A program made the position numbers and the translations under genes. The notes below the pieces were generated by a model. The model was not told where the DNA came from, made no database searches, and was given only the letters and a program-made list of their open reading frames with translations. A stretch of DNA of 64,000 nt from Bacteroidetes bacterium UBA6161 (lineage in GTDB: Bacteria; Bacteroidota; Bacteroidia; NS11-12g; UBA955): positions 12,210-76,209 of the forward strand of contig DIUJ01000004.1 of assembly GCA_002422315.1 (NCBI GenBank), read 5' to 3'. Shown piece by piece: positions 9,199-17,578 of the stretch (the first letter of the stretch is position 1; each line of letters starts with the position of its first letter).

Positions 9199-10338
9199 CT
9201 AATCCACAATTTTCACCTTGTCGCCTTGGTCTACACTATTGTAGCCTTTGGTTAGTACTATGTCGGCAACACTAAGTCCAGACTCTACAATGGAGCGGTC
9301 TACACCATATTTAGAAATCTCTATAAACCTTTTTTCTACCACAAGTGAACCATTTTTTTCTGTAGCTACAAACACAAAAGTCTCATTTTTGGCAGTACGT
9401 TTGATTATTTGTGTAGGGATTACAATCACAGAGTCTGCATTAAACTCAACCGCAGAAACCACAGCCAAAACATTTGGTTTTAGTTCCACTTGTTTAGATT
9501 TGGGTTTAATATACAATTGAAAAGTTCTATTGTCCGAGTTCACAACTTGGCTCACGGCGTCTATCGTTTCCTCTAACTCTAAATTCAAAGCAGGTATTCT
9601 TAATTTAATTTTGTCGTTTTTCTTGAACCTATTCAAATAAGATTCTGGGACTTGGGCTACAATTTTCATGTTTTTAGAATCCACTACCCTAAGCACAGGA
9701 GTACCGGGGCCAACCATTGCTCCAAGATTTGCAAAAATTGCATCTACTTGGCCAGCAAATGGGGCTTTTAGTGTAAATTTAGAAAGCCTTGTTTGAGCGG
9801 AGTTAAGTTGTTTTTGAAGAGACTCGTATCTGTTTTTTGCCTCTAAATACTGCATCTCAGAGCCTATGCCCTGTTTATACAGGCGTTCTTGTTTTTCAAA
9901 AACAGTTTTTGCCAATTCAAGTGCATTTTTAATTTCTTCTGTTTGAACAGAAACTATAGACCCGTCTAGTGTTGCCAATATTTGACCAGCACTTACTTGC
10001 TGACCTTCAGCCACATGAATCTGCATTATTGTGCCACCGTTTTCTGCACTTACCACTACGTTTCTATCCGACTCCGCAACAGCCTGAAATTCTACAGTAC
10101 TTTGATACTGCCCTTTTTGAATGGTATCTACAGATACTGGGATTATAAATTCTGAGACTGTTCCTTCTATTGCTGCAATTTCTTTCTCTAAAGCAGAAAT
10201 CTTGGTGTTCACCTCCGCCAATTCTTTTTTGTACTTTTCCAAATCTTTTCTTTTGGACTCCAATAATTTGTTTCCACTTTCTTGGGAACATGAGGCAATA
10301 GTAGCTGCCAATACGAATACGAAGAATATATTTTTCAT
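9199..10338 (-). CDS. RND efflux periplasmic adaptor lipoprotein (MFP)
   Basis: A 379-residue membrane-fusion protein. A lipoprotein signal MKNIFFVFVLAATIASC places the acylated Cys at position 17. A coiled coil follows at about 25-60 (KRKDLEKYKKELAEVNTKISALEKEIAAIE). Next comes the split lipoyl/barrel-sandwich domain (VVSAENGGTIMQIHVAEGQQVSAGQILATLDG and FTLKAPFAGQVDAIFANLGAMVGPGTPVLRVVD), then beta-barrel and C-terminal membrane-proximal domains. It bridges the TolC-like channel and the permease encoded on either side, 19 nt after the tolC gene. The N-terminal coiled coil ahead of the lipoyl half is unusual but seen in Bacteroidota adaptors. Confidence 0.92.
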   Translation of the reverse strand: MKNIFFVFVLAATIASCSQESGNKLLESKRKDLEKYKKELAEVNTKISALEKEIAAIEGTVSEFIIPVSVDTIQKGQYQSTVEFQAVAESDRNVVVSAENGGTIMQIHVAEGQQVSAGQILATLDGSIVSVQTEEIKNALELAKTVFEKQERLYKQGIGSEMQYLEAKNRYESLQKQLNSAQTRLSKFTLKAPFAGQVDAIFANLGAMVGPGTPVLRVVDSKNMKIVAQVPESYLNRFKKNDKIKLRIPALNLELEETIDAVSQVVNSDNRTFQLYIKPKSKQVELKPNVLAVVSAVEFNADSVIVIPTQIIKRTAKNETFVFVATEKNGSLVVEKRFIEISKYGVDRSIVESGLSVADIVLTKGYNSVDQGDKVKIVD

Positions 10339-10357
10339 TACTTTAATTTTCTATTTA

Positions 10358-11674
10358 TTATAAATTTTGACCTGTCGCTATTTGTAAGTTTAATTTGTTT
10401 AACATGAGCGTATAAACCGACTCTAAATAAGCTGTTTGAGCAGCCCTTAATTCTTGGTTTGCATTCAAAAGTTCTAAATTCGAACCCACCCCTTCTTTTA
10501 GTTTTATAGAGGCTATATTGTATATTTTTTGAGCAAGTTCAAAGTTTTCTTTTTGAGAAGTAGCCAATTGTTTGGAGGTTTGGTAGTCTCTTTCTAGTTT
10601 TAATCGCTCCATTTTGTACATGGATTTAGCATAGTCAAAAATATACTGGCTTTGTGTAACCGAAGCCTTAGCTTGTTTGATTTTATTGGATTGAACCCCA
10701 CTACTAAAAATAGGGATTCCGACAGAAACTCCCCACAAAGAGGTGGTAAACCAAGGGTCAAAGGTCAACGAGTTTCCAAAAAACTGTTCTTGGTAGTTTA
10801 CAAAGCCTCTTACACTAGGGTAACGTTGAACTTTGTATCGCTGCAAATCAAGTTTGTTCATCTCTATTTGTTGTTGCAGTAGCTTCAATTCTAATCTGTT
10901 TTGTTCTGCATCTGTTTGACCAATAAATGTAGGTTCCATACTTCTCTCATTTAAAGCTTCAATAGTTTCTGTAAGGGCTATAGGAGAGGAAGGGTCTATC
11001 CCCAAATATACTTTAAGCAACATTAATCCTGCTTCAGACCCGTCTTCCATTTTTCTTTTTTGCACCCTCAAATTGTTTAAAGCCAAACGAATTCTATCCA
11101 CATCTACTTGCTCTACAAATCCTTCTTTATACAAACTTTCGGTCTCCTTTAAAGAGTTCTCCAAGGTACTTTCATTAACCTGCATTAAAGCCAGATTTTG
11201 AGAACTAACAAGGGCCAAGTAATATGTCTTTGTAACATTTACTTTAAGGTCTCTTTCATTTTTGTTGTGGCTTTGCAGGGCCAGTTCTTTAAATTCTTTT
11301 GCTGCTTTAAGACCTACAAAATAAGAACCATCAAAAATCAGTTGGTTTAAACTTAATTGACCAACCGTAGAATACTTGGTACCAACTTGTATTGGTTTTT
11401 GCTCGCCAGAAACAGGATCTGGAAATACAAAAACAGGAAGCTGAATCTGATTTCTAAAATCCACTCCACCAGAAATTTGAGGTAAACCAGTACCTGTAAT
11501 CTCTTTAATTTTAAAGTTTGCCTTGTCTATATCCAACAAGCTTGATTTTAATTCTAAATTCTGCTTTGTTGCTAAATCTATAGATTGCTGTAGTGACAAC
11601 TTTAGGGTGTCTTGTGCTTGTGTGCCATGCCAAAAGCTAAACATTGCTAAAAGCGCTATATATGTTTTTTTCAT
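10358..11674 (-). CDS. TolC-family outer membrane efflux channel
   Basis: A 438-residue outer membrane factor. A cleavable signal peptide (MKKTYIALLAMFSFWHGTQAQ) is followed by the OEP start DTLKLSLQQSIDLATKQNLELKSSLLDIDKA. Two OEP repeats of long alpha-helices are visible, with the second ending EGVGSNLELLNANQELRAAQTAYLES, the typical TolC helix motif. It forms a trimeric exit duct with the adaptor and permease encoded downstream. It starts 2 nt after the TetR gene, so expression is linked to the regulator. Confidence 0.92.
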   Translation of the reverse strand: MKKTYIALLAMFSFWHGTQAQDTLKLSLQQSIDLATKQNLELKSSLLDIDKANFKIKEITGTGLPQISGGVDFRNQIQLPVFVFPDPVSGEQKPIQVGTKYSTVGQLSLNQLIFDGSYFVGLKAAKEFKELALQSHNKNERDLKVNVTKTYYLALVSSQNLALMQVNESTLENSLKETESLYKEGFVEQVDVDRIRLALNNLRVQKRKMEDGSEAGLMLLKVYLGIDPSSPIALTETIEALNERSMEPTFIGQTDAEQNRLELKLLQQQIEMNKLDLQRYKVQRYPSVRGFVNYQEQFFGNSLTFDPWFTTSLWGVSVGIPIFSSGVQSNKIKQAKASVTQSQYIFDYAKSMYKMERLKLERDYQTSKQLATSQKENFELAQKIYNIASIKLKEGVGSNLELLNANQELRAAQTAYLESVYTLMLNKLNLQIATGQNL

Positions 11675-11676
11675 AC

Positions 11677-12282
11677 TTATTTTTTATCTATTAAATGCAA
11701 ATATTTTTCAAGTTCTTCTAGTCCATTGGGATTGCAAACCGAGCGTAAATGGTACATAAAGGCATGACGGTATCGCTCCGGAAAAGACAATGTTTTTTCT
11801 TCAAAATCCGAACCGGTGATAAATTCTATCATATTAAAATACATATCACTTATAATTCTAGGATTTAGGTCTTTCCAAAAAAAGCCCTGAACTTTTCCTC
11901 TTTCCATATTTCTTATAAAGTGACTCTTTATGTAATCGTCTCTATATTCTCTAAATTTTTTAAACAGATGCGGATAATACTTTTTCAAATCAAATATCAA
12001 AACAGGATTGTTAGAAGCCATGTGGTCAGAAACTTTAGAAAAGATATGAACTAGTTCCAATATTGCATTCTCGCTTTGGGTTTCAACCTCTTGTATCATT
12101 CCATTTAACTCATTCAGTTTTTTATACATAACCTCTTGAACCAATTCCTCTTTGTTTTCATAATAGGCATACAAGGTTTTTTTGGAAGAACCCAATTCAG
12201 CAGCTATTTCATCCATACTTACGCTCTTTATGCCCAATCGATTAAAGACGTTTTCTGAAACTTGAAGAATTTGTTCTTTCAT
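11677..12282 (-). CDS. TetR/AcrR-family transcriptional regulator
   Basis: A 201-residue one-component regulator. The N-terminal helix-turn-helix is clear: MKEQILQVSENVFNRLGIKSVSMDEIAAELGSSKKTLYAYYENKEELVQEV, matching the TetR DNA-binding domain. The rest is an all-helical ligand and dimerisation domain without a recognisable ligand signature. As the first gene of the efflux operon it is likely an autorepressor of the pump, relieved by a pump substrate. This is inference from family and layout. Confidence 0.92.
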   Translation of the reverse strand: MKEQILQVSENVFNRLGIKSVSMDEIAAELGSSKKTLYAYYENKEELVQEVMYKKLNELNGMIQEVETQSENAILELVHIFSKVSDHMASNNPVLIFDLKKYYPHLFKKFREYRDDYIKSHFIRNMERGKVQGFFWKDLNPRIISDMYFNMIEFITGSDFEEKTLSFPERYRHAFMYHLRSVCNPNGLEELEKYLHLIDKK

Positions 12283-12324
12283 AATTGATTTTTAATACAA
12301 TTTACCTATGTAAAATTTGCGGTG

Positions 12325-12332
12325 CAAAAATA
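12325..12332 (-). promoter_or_regulatory. Candidate -7 box of the tetR-efflux operon
   Basis: TATTTTTG on the minus strand matches TAnnTTTG and lies 42 nt before the tetR ATG, leaving about 40 nt of leader for an operator. No TTTG is found at the usual spacing (the nearest is 31 nt upstream), so this is weak. Confidence 0.35.
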
Positions 12333-12593
12333 AAAAAAGCATAAGAGGAAACTATATATACTGCAAAAGTTTCCTTGGTTTTCGACAATACAAATAAAAT
12401 AGCAGTTAAGAACGAAAAGACGTGAACATATATAGCTGAAATGGTGCACTTTACTGTTGCTACTATTAATTGGCAATGCATTCCATGTAGCCTTATTAAT
12501 TGGTTGGCTATCGAATCTACAAGAATCTTGGGGAGGGACACGAAAGACAAAGAAGGGCTAAAAAATATTAATGATTTTATGTAAAAATACCAG

Positions 12594-12803
12594 CCACGGC
12601 GTATAATCAGGGCTAAAAAGCATCCATTATTGCGCACCTTTGGCGCTTGTAGAGTGGTGGCTTGATTTATTTCATAGCCCTTGCAGGCTATGCTAAGGAT
12701 TGCGCACCTTTGGTGCTTCATTCCCCAAAATACAAGTTTGTCAAATATTGCCCACGGTTTAAAGCACATAGCCCACGGTTTTAACCGTGGGACAACCGTG
12801 GGA
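12594..12803. repeat. REP-like palindromic repeat patch
   Basis: Several short repeats are packed together. ATTGCGCACCTTTGG is duplicated at 12629-12643 and 12699-12713. CATAGCC/GGCTATG forms a hairpin at 12673-12692. CCCACGGTT-TT-AACCGTGGG forms a 20-nt palindrome at 12772-12791, with extra half copies at 12751-12760 and 12793-12802. This composition is higher in GC than its flanks and resembles dispersed REP or BIME-type elements. No transposase is present here. Confidence 0.7.
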
Positions 12804-12944
12804 ATTAAAAAATTGGCAAAATTGCAAACCTTTTTAAGGGTTTATTTTATTACCCAAAAACAAATATAAAAGGTATGGTTGGTGAAAAACACCAACCTCG
12901 GCGTAAAAATAACCACAAGTCAATAATGGATAAAAATAAAGCCT

Positions 12945-12952
12945 TATTTTTG
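12945..12952 (+). promoter_or_regulatory. Candidate -7 box of kynU
   Basis: TATTTTTG matches TAnnTTTG and ends 4 nt before the kynU ATG, predicting a leaderless mRNA. No TTTG stands at the -33 position. Confidence 0.4.
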
Positions 12953-12956
12953 CCAC

Positions 12957-14228
12957 ATGAATTTTGAATACAGCCTTGAATTTGCACAAAAACTAGACAA
13001 ACAAGACCCCTTAAATGGATTTAGAGAACAATTTTATATACCAAAATTGAAGGGAAAAGAGGCGATATATTATACAGGAAACTCTTTGGGACTACAACCT
13101 AAGAAAGCAGCTACATATATAGAACAAGAACTTAAAGACTGGCAAGAACTTGGAGTGGAAGGGCATTTCGAAGGCAAAAGGCCTTGGTTTAAGTACCACC
13201 ATTACTTTACAGAACACTTAGCTAAACTTGTGGGAGCCAAACACCACGAGGTGGTAAGTATGAACAACCTAACGGTAAACCTACACTTGTTGTTTGCAAG
13301 TTTTTATAGACCTGGAGCAAAGCGTTATAAGATTCTTATGGAAGCTGGGGCTTTCCCAAGCGACATGTACATGGTAGAGAGCCAGTGTAAACACCATGGC
13401 TTAGACTACAAGGATACCGTTATAGAAATCAGCCCCAAACTAGGCGAAGAGTACCTAAGAACAGAGGATATTTTAAAGAAAATACAAGAACATGGAGAAG
13501 AATTAGCCTTGGTGTTTTTTAGTGGCGTACAGTACTATACAGGTCAATTCTTTGACATCGAAAAAATTACAGCTGCTGCTCACCAAGTGGGAGCTATTGC
13601 AGGCTTTGACCTAGCCCATGCCATGGGCAACAGGCCCATGCAACTGCACAACTGGGGTGTAGATTTTGCGGCATGGTGTAGCTACAAATACTTAAACTCT
13701 GGACCCGGTGGAGTAAGTGGCGTTTATATACATGAAAAGCATGGGCTTGACCCCGAAACCCCTCGTTTTGCTGGTTGGTGGGGACACAAAGAATCGGTGC
13801 GTTTCAAAATGGAAAAGGGCTTTATTCCCGAACCAGGAGCAGCAGGTTGGCAGCTAAGCAACGCCCCCGTAATGAGCATGGCTCCTCATTTGGCTTCTTT
13901 AGAAATTTTCACAGAGGCAGGAATATACAATTTAGCAAGCAAAAGCGACTTGCTTACCTCTTTTACAGAATTCTGTATTTGGGAGGCATGCAAAAACAAC
14001 CCCAATCTTGAAATAAGTGTTATTACCCCTAGCCTACCCGATAGGGCTGCCCAACTTTCTTTAAAAGCAGGGAGCAAAGGCAAACAATTGTTTGACTATT
14101 TATTTGAACATGGTGTAATTGCAGACTGGCGCGAACCTGAGGTTATTAGAATAGCTCCAGTGCCTTTGTACAATACGTTTCAGGAGTCGTTCCAATTTGC
14201 CACTTTGTTGCAAAATTTCTTGAAATAA
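12957..14228 (+). CDS. kynU: Kynureninase
   Basis: A PLP-dependent fold-type I hydrolase of 423 residues that cleaves L-kynurenine to anthranilate and alanine (or 3-hydroxykynurenine to 3-hydroxyanthranilate). It serves tryptophan breakdown or NAD synthesis. Signatures are YYTGNSLGLQPKKA near residue 38, the PLP-contacting Asp D218 in GFDLAHAMGN, and the Schiff-base lysine K244 in CSYKYLNSGPGG. GGWWGHKE is the substrate-side motif of the family. Length is typical. It stands alone, with no kynurenine monooxygenase, formamidase or dioxygenase in the window, so the pathway must be completed elsewhere. Confidence 0.95.
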   Translation: MNFEYSLEFAQKLDKQDPLNGFREQFYIPKLKGKEAIYYTGNSLGLQPKKAATYIEQELKDWQELGVEGHFEGKRPWFKYHHYFTEHLAKLVGAKHHEVVSMNNLTVNLHLLFASFYRPGAKRYKILMEAGAFPSDMYMVESQCKHHGLDYKDTVIEISPKLGEEYLRTEDILKKIQEHGEELALVFFSGVQYYTGQFFDIEKITAAAHQVGAIAGFDLAHAMGNRPMQLHNWGVDFAAWCSYKYLNSGPGGVSGVYIHEKHGLDPETPRFAGWWGHKESVRFKMEKGFIPEPGAAGWQLSNAPVMSMAPHLASLEIFTEAGIYNLASKSDLLTSFTEFCIWEACKNNPNLEISVITPSLPDRAAQLSLKAGSKGKQLFDYLFEHGVIADWREPEVIRIAPVPLYNTFQESFQFATLLQNFLK

Positions 14229-14366
14229 AATATTAAAAAAAGTTTAAAGGGGGTTTAAACCTGCTTTAAACTCAAAAGTGATTAATTACATGCCTTCCCT
14301 TTATTTCAACGAATACTACTATCTATTCATGGAGCCTTATGAAAGGTAATTTTCCTTCATTTAACC

Positions 14367-14393
14367 AAAAAAAAGGAGGTGCAATGCACCCCC
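14367..14393 (-). terminator. Rho-independent terminator of the T9SS cargo gene
   Basis: GGAGGTGCA (14375-14383) and TGCACCCCC (14385-14393) pair with one G-U on the minus strand. A U run from the A stretch at 14367-14374 follows. It lies downstream of the gene ending at 14447. Confidence 0.8.
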
Positions 14394-14446
14394 CAAGAAA
14401 ACGAAATGAAAAATATTAATTATTACTTATGCGAAAGTGCTTGTTT

Positions 14447-16678
14447 TTATTTTTTTAGCAAAATCTTATTCCTTAAAGTTACTCCATCTACTACACTCAT
14501 TACAAAATACAAGCCATTTGGCAAAGAACTCATATCTACTATGTGGTAGTCAGATTCTAAAACCACTTTCCCTTGTGAATCTATAATATTAATGTATTCT
14601 AGTTTTTGGTTATTGTTAAGGGAAACTGTCAATAGACCATTCGTAGGATTAGGATAACATATCAAAGACGACATGTTATAAACAGAACTTATAGAAGCCT
14701 TGGCCCCATTTCCCATTAAAACGATGTTATCGTATCTGTTGTTTCCAGAAGTATTGGAAGCATTGGCATCTTTCCACGTTATTCTAATTTTAAAATTCGG
14801 GTTATTATTTGCTGCGGTTATCGCAGAAAAATCGTAGCTATGAATTTGCCACACTTCAAAATCTTGTACGTTTTTTACGTTGTCTACCAGTCCATTGGAA
14901 GTAAAGTTTATCCCATCCACAGAATACTCTATGGTATTGGTAAGCATTCCATTACTTGAACGTTGTACAGTCAAACTAAAAACAACAGACTCTACCCCTG
15001 AAGTAGGTAAATCAAAAACCAAGGAGCGATTTACAGAAGGATTTCTAACCCTTGCGGCTCTTCCGGCAGATTGACCTTGTTGAGAATTTAAAAGAGAACC
15101 TGGCGAATAGGAATCCATATCCCTTTCGTTAATTACAGAATCTGATGGAACCAAAGTATAAGTAAACTTAGGATTGGAATTGTTTATCAGCGTATAGTCT
15201 GCTGCTATCTCTTTTACATCTTCCGTAGGATTAAAAGAATTAAAATGCCAGTAGTGAATTACATCTAATGTAGGCGGTGCAATTACTATTACTTTAGCGG
15301 AGTCTACAAATCCACCGTCGTTAGTTGTTGCATATACCATTGCAGAACCAGCGGAAACAGCATCTACTTTGCCATTAGAGTCTATGACTGCAATGCCTGC
15401 ATCAGAACTAGACCATAATACACTAGTATCCAATGCATCTATAGGACTAATTTTAGCCTCAAAAACATGACTACTGCCTATTTCCAGAAGAACTTCTTTT
15501 GGAGAAACCTCCACCCCTGTAACAGCACCAGTTAAATCTGGGGCAATAGATTCCACACTAAAATTATCTATTCTGTTGTTCCCAGCTAATCCTCCACCAC
15601 CTTGTCCAAATCTAATTCTAATTTTAAAATCAGGATTGTTGTTTACTTCTTTAATTTTCCTTAAATCTATTTCAAACAACTTTTGATTGGTTCCTTCTTC
15701 TGGCAGCATAGTATCATACAATACGTAGTTTACCGCATCTGTTGTGTACTCTACAAACTGCCAATGAGCTCCTGAACCTGAGCGAGCAGACGCATATTTC
15801 ACCACTATATTTTCATAACCTAAAGTAGGTAAAGAAAAAACCAAAGCACCATATACAGGATTATTAAATCTCAAATGGGTACCTGCAGAATCTCCTCTTT
15901 TTGCATTCAAGTTTTTATCTAAATCAGAATTTGTGCCTGCACTAAATGCCAAAAGGCTTGAACCTCCAGCAAATTGTAAGGTATCCAACATAGCACCACC
16001 AACAGTAAAACTTGGAGCAGTATGCCCGTTATAAGAAGATATGTCATTAAAATTCCAATAATGTAAAAGTTCTTCGGTGGCATTTCCATCCAATGCAAAA
16101 TTATCAAACCTATTGTTTCCTACGTCGCCTCCTAATCCTTTTGCAAAGCTTACCCTAAGCTTAAAATTTGAATTGTTTGCAACACCTTCTATCCCTATAA
16201 AGCTCAATGTTTTGAGTTCTGGAGCAGAAGAACTTGGAAAAATAGAATCAAAAAGTATAAAATTTGTTCCATCTGTGGAATAATGCCAATACTGAGTACC
16301 AGCACCAGAACCAGACCTCCTTGTAGCAAAACTAACCGTAATATTTGTATACCCAATAGTTGGCAATAAAAATTCCAATTCGCCACCTATAGGATTGTTA
16401 AAGCGAAGATGAGAGCCAGAACTATCTCCATTTCTAGCATTTAGATTGTTTATATTAAAATCTTGCCCAGTTCCACCAAAACTGTCTATAAAGCTTGAAC
16501 CTCCTGGAATTACATTTATAGAAGCTCCCAGCACTTGAGAGACTGTAGTAGTAAAAAGACTTGAGAGCGAAGTGTTGTTATTGAAATTCCAATAATGCAC
16601 CAAGGTTTGGGAACTTATCTGTGTTGTTATAAACAAACAAAAGATCACTAAAACGAAATTATTTTTAAACTTATTCAT
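14447..16678 (-). CDS. Modular T9SS-secreted protein with Big_2 domain
   Basis: A 743-residue exported protein of unknown function. The start is taken at ATG 16678 (MNKFKNNFVLVIFCLFITTQISSQ), a clean signal peptide; the ORF continues 7 codons upstream. Three homologous modules each open with HYWNFN or HYWHFN (about residues 28, 207 and 480). Each contains an RFNNP-type strand, a stretch like RSGSGA..Y-STDG-NF, and a closing GNNRxDNF. Between modules 2 and 3 lies a bacterial Ig-like Big_2 domain (SPKEVLLEIGSSHVFEAKI ... DAVSAGSAMVYAT). The C terminus has a type A sorting domain (YPNPTNGLLTVSL ... LPNGLYFVMSVVDGVTLRNKILLKK), so it is exported by type IX secretion and cell-anchored or released. 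Confidence 0.85.
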   Translation of the reverse strand: MNKFKNNFVLVIFCLFITTQISSQTLVHYWNFNNNTSLSSLFTTTVSQVLGASINVIPGGSSFIDSFGGTGQDFNINNLNARNGDSSGSHLRFNNPIGGELEFLLPTIGYTNITVSFATRRSGSGAGTQYWHYSTDGTNFILFDSIFPSSSAPELKTLSFIGIEGVANNSNFKLRVSFAKGLGGDVGNNRFDNFALDGNATEELLHYWNFNDISSYNGHTAPSFTVGGAMLDTLQFAGGSSLLAFSAGTNSDLDKNLNAKRGDSAGTHLRFNNPVYGALVFSLPTLGYENIVVKYASARSGSGAHWQFVEYTTDAVNYVLYDTMLPEEGTNQKLFEIDLRKIKEVNNNPDFKIRIRFGQGGGGLAGNNRIDNFSVESIAPDLTGAVTGVEVSPKEVLLEIGSSHVFEAKISPIDALDTSVLWSSSDAGIAVIDSNGKVDAVSAGSAMVYATTNDGGFVDSAKVIVIAPPTLDVIHYWHFNSFNPTEDVKEIAADYTLINNSNPKFTYTLVPSDSVINERDMDSYSPGSLLNSQQGQSAGRAARVRNPSVNRSLVFDLPTSGVESVVFSLTVQRSSNGMLTNTIEYSVDGINFTSNGLVDNVKNVQDFEVWQIHSYDFSAITAANNNPNFKIRITWKDANASNTSGNNRYDNIVLMGNGAKASISSVYNMSSLICYPNPTNGLLTVSLNNNQKLEYINIIDSQGKVVLESDYHIVDMSSLPNGLYFVMSVVDGVTLRNKILLKK

Positions 16679-16764
16679 AGTAATTAAATATAGGTGCAAA
16701 ACAACACCTTTAATGTTATGCTTAGGTAAAATTAGTTTTAAGGTTGAAACAAAGAAACGTTACC

Positions 16765-17523
16765 TTAAGATGTTTTTAAGTTTCTTTTCACCTCACTCTT
16801 ATTGAAAAACACCCTTACAATTGCAAGCAAAAGCAAGCCTGCACAAAAGTTTGGTGTCCTAACTAAAAACTCAGAGAAATTCTCCAAACCTGCATCATAA
16901 ACCCTTAATGAAGCAGTTAAAAAACCCCAAAATACTACCCAATAAATAGCCCATAAATTAGAAACTTTCCAAATACAAAATGCAACAACTATATCCACAA
17001 TACCAACCATTATTAGCATATAAGAGGCTGTGTGCTCCTGTATTCTTAACTGAAAAAAACCAATGAGGTAGTCTATAAATACAGGATTTGCCTGCAATGC
17101 TTCCCAACCATGCGTGGCAAATGTAAATGCAATACCTAACCTTAGTAGCCATACACATATAGCAAGCTGTTTACGAAGATAGTAAAGGTAAGCCAAGGGA
17201 AGAACAATTCTTGTAAAATGAGCAAATACAGATAGTTCTGAAAAATGCTTGCCCCCTGCAAAAAAGGATGTTAGGGATATAAATAAAATTAAAAGAGAAA
17301 GACTAAATAAATTTAATTGGCTTGGGCGCCATACTGAAAATATACCCAAAACAAGAAAAGAAATCGCAAATACCTTTTCAACATACAAAGACTGTATATC
17401 CGAAAACCCAACGTGCATAAGGAGCAAACTACTTATAGCAGCGCCCTTGAGTAATTGCAAAAAAATCCCTAGTATTAAAAAACTCAAAGAAATTTTAAAT
17501 ATCGCGGGGATTGTTAACTTCAT
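16765..17523 (-). CDS. Multi-pass inner membrane protein, unknown function
   Basis: A 252-residue protein with about seven hydrophobic segments and a basic C-terminal tail. RLGIAFTFATHGWEALQANPVFIDYLIGFFQL in the middle recalls DoxX-like membrane proteins, but this is only a resemblance. It follows the phosphoesterase gene by 55 nt on the same strand, so it may be co-transcribed under the PHO-like promoter. Confidence 0.7.
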   Translation of the reverse strand: MKLTIPAIFKISLSFLILGIFLQLLKGAAISSLLLMHVGFSDIQSLYVEKVFAISFLVLGIFSVWRPSQLNLFSLSLLILFISLTSFFAGGKHFSELSVFAHFTRIVLPLAYLYYLRKQLAICVWLLRLGIAFTFATHGWEALQANPVFIDYLIGFFQLRIQEHTASYMLIMVGIVDIVVAFCIWKVSNLWAIYWVVFWGFLTASLRVYDAGLENFSEFLVRTPNFCAGLLLLAIVRVFFNKSEVKRNLKTS

Positions 17524-17578
17524 GGATGTTCCAACATTATTATTAAGACACTCTATTCAACAATAGAAAAATGAGTTC

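Larger units (their letters stand above)
12283..12956. other. 674-nt gene-free interval with repeat patch
   Basis: Between tetR and kynU. An open frame on the minus strand (12302-12769) crosses palindromes and has no domain, so I do not call it a gene. The interval holds the tetR promoter side, a REP-like patch (about 12594-12803) and the kynU promoter. Confidence 0.6.

Noticed and set aside
12302..12769. 155-residue open frame on the minus strand
   Set aside because: It runs through REP-like palindromes and repeats, has no domain, and an odd composition (many Cys, Ile and Phe); likely a chance frame.
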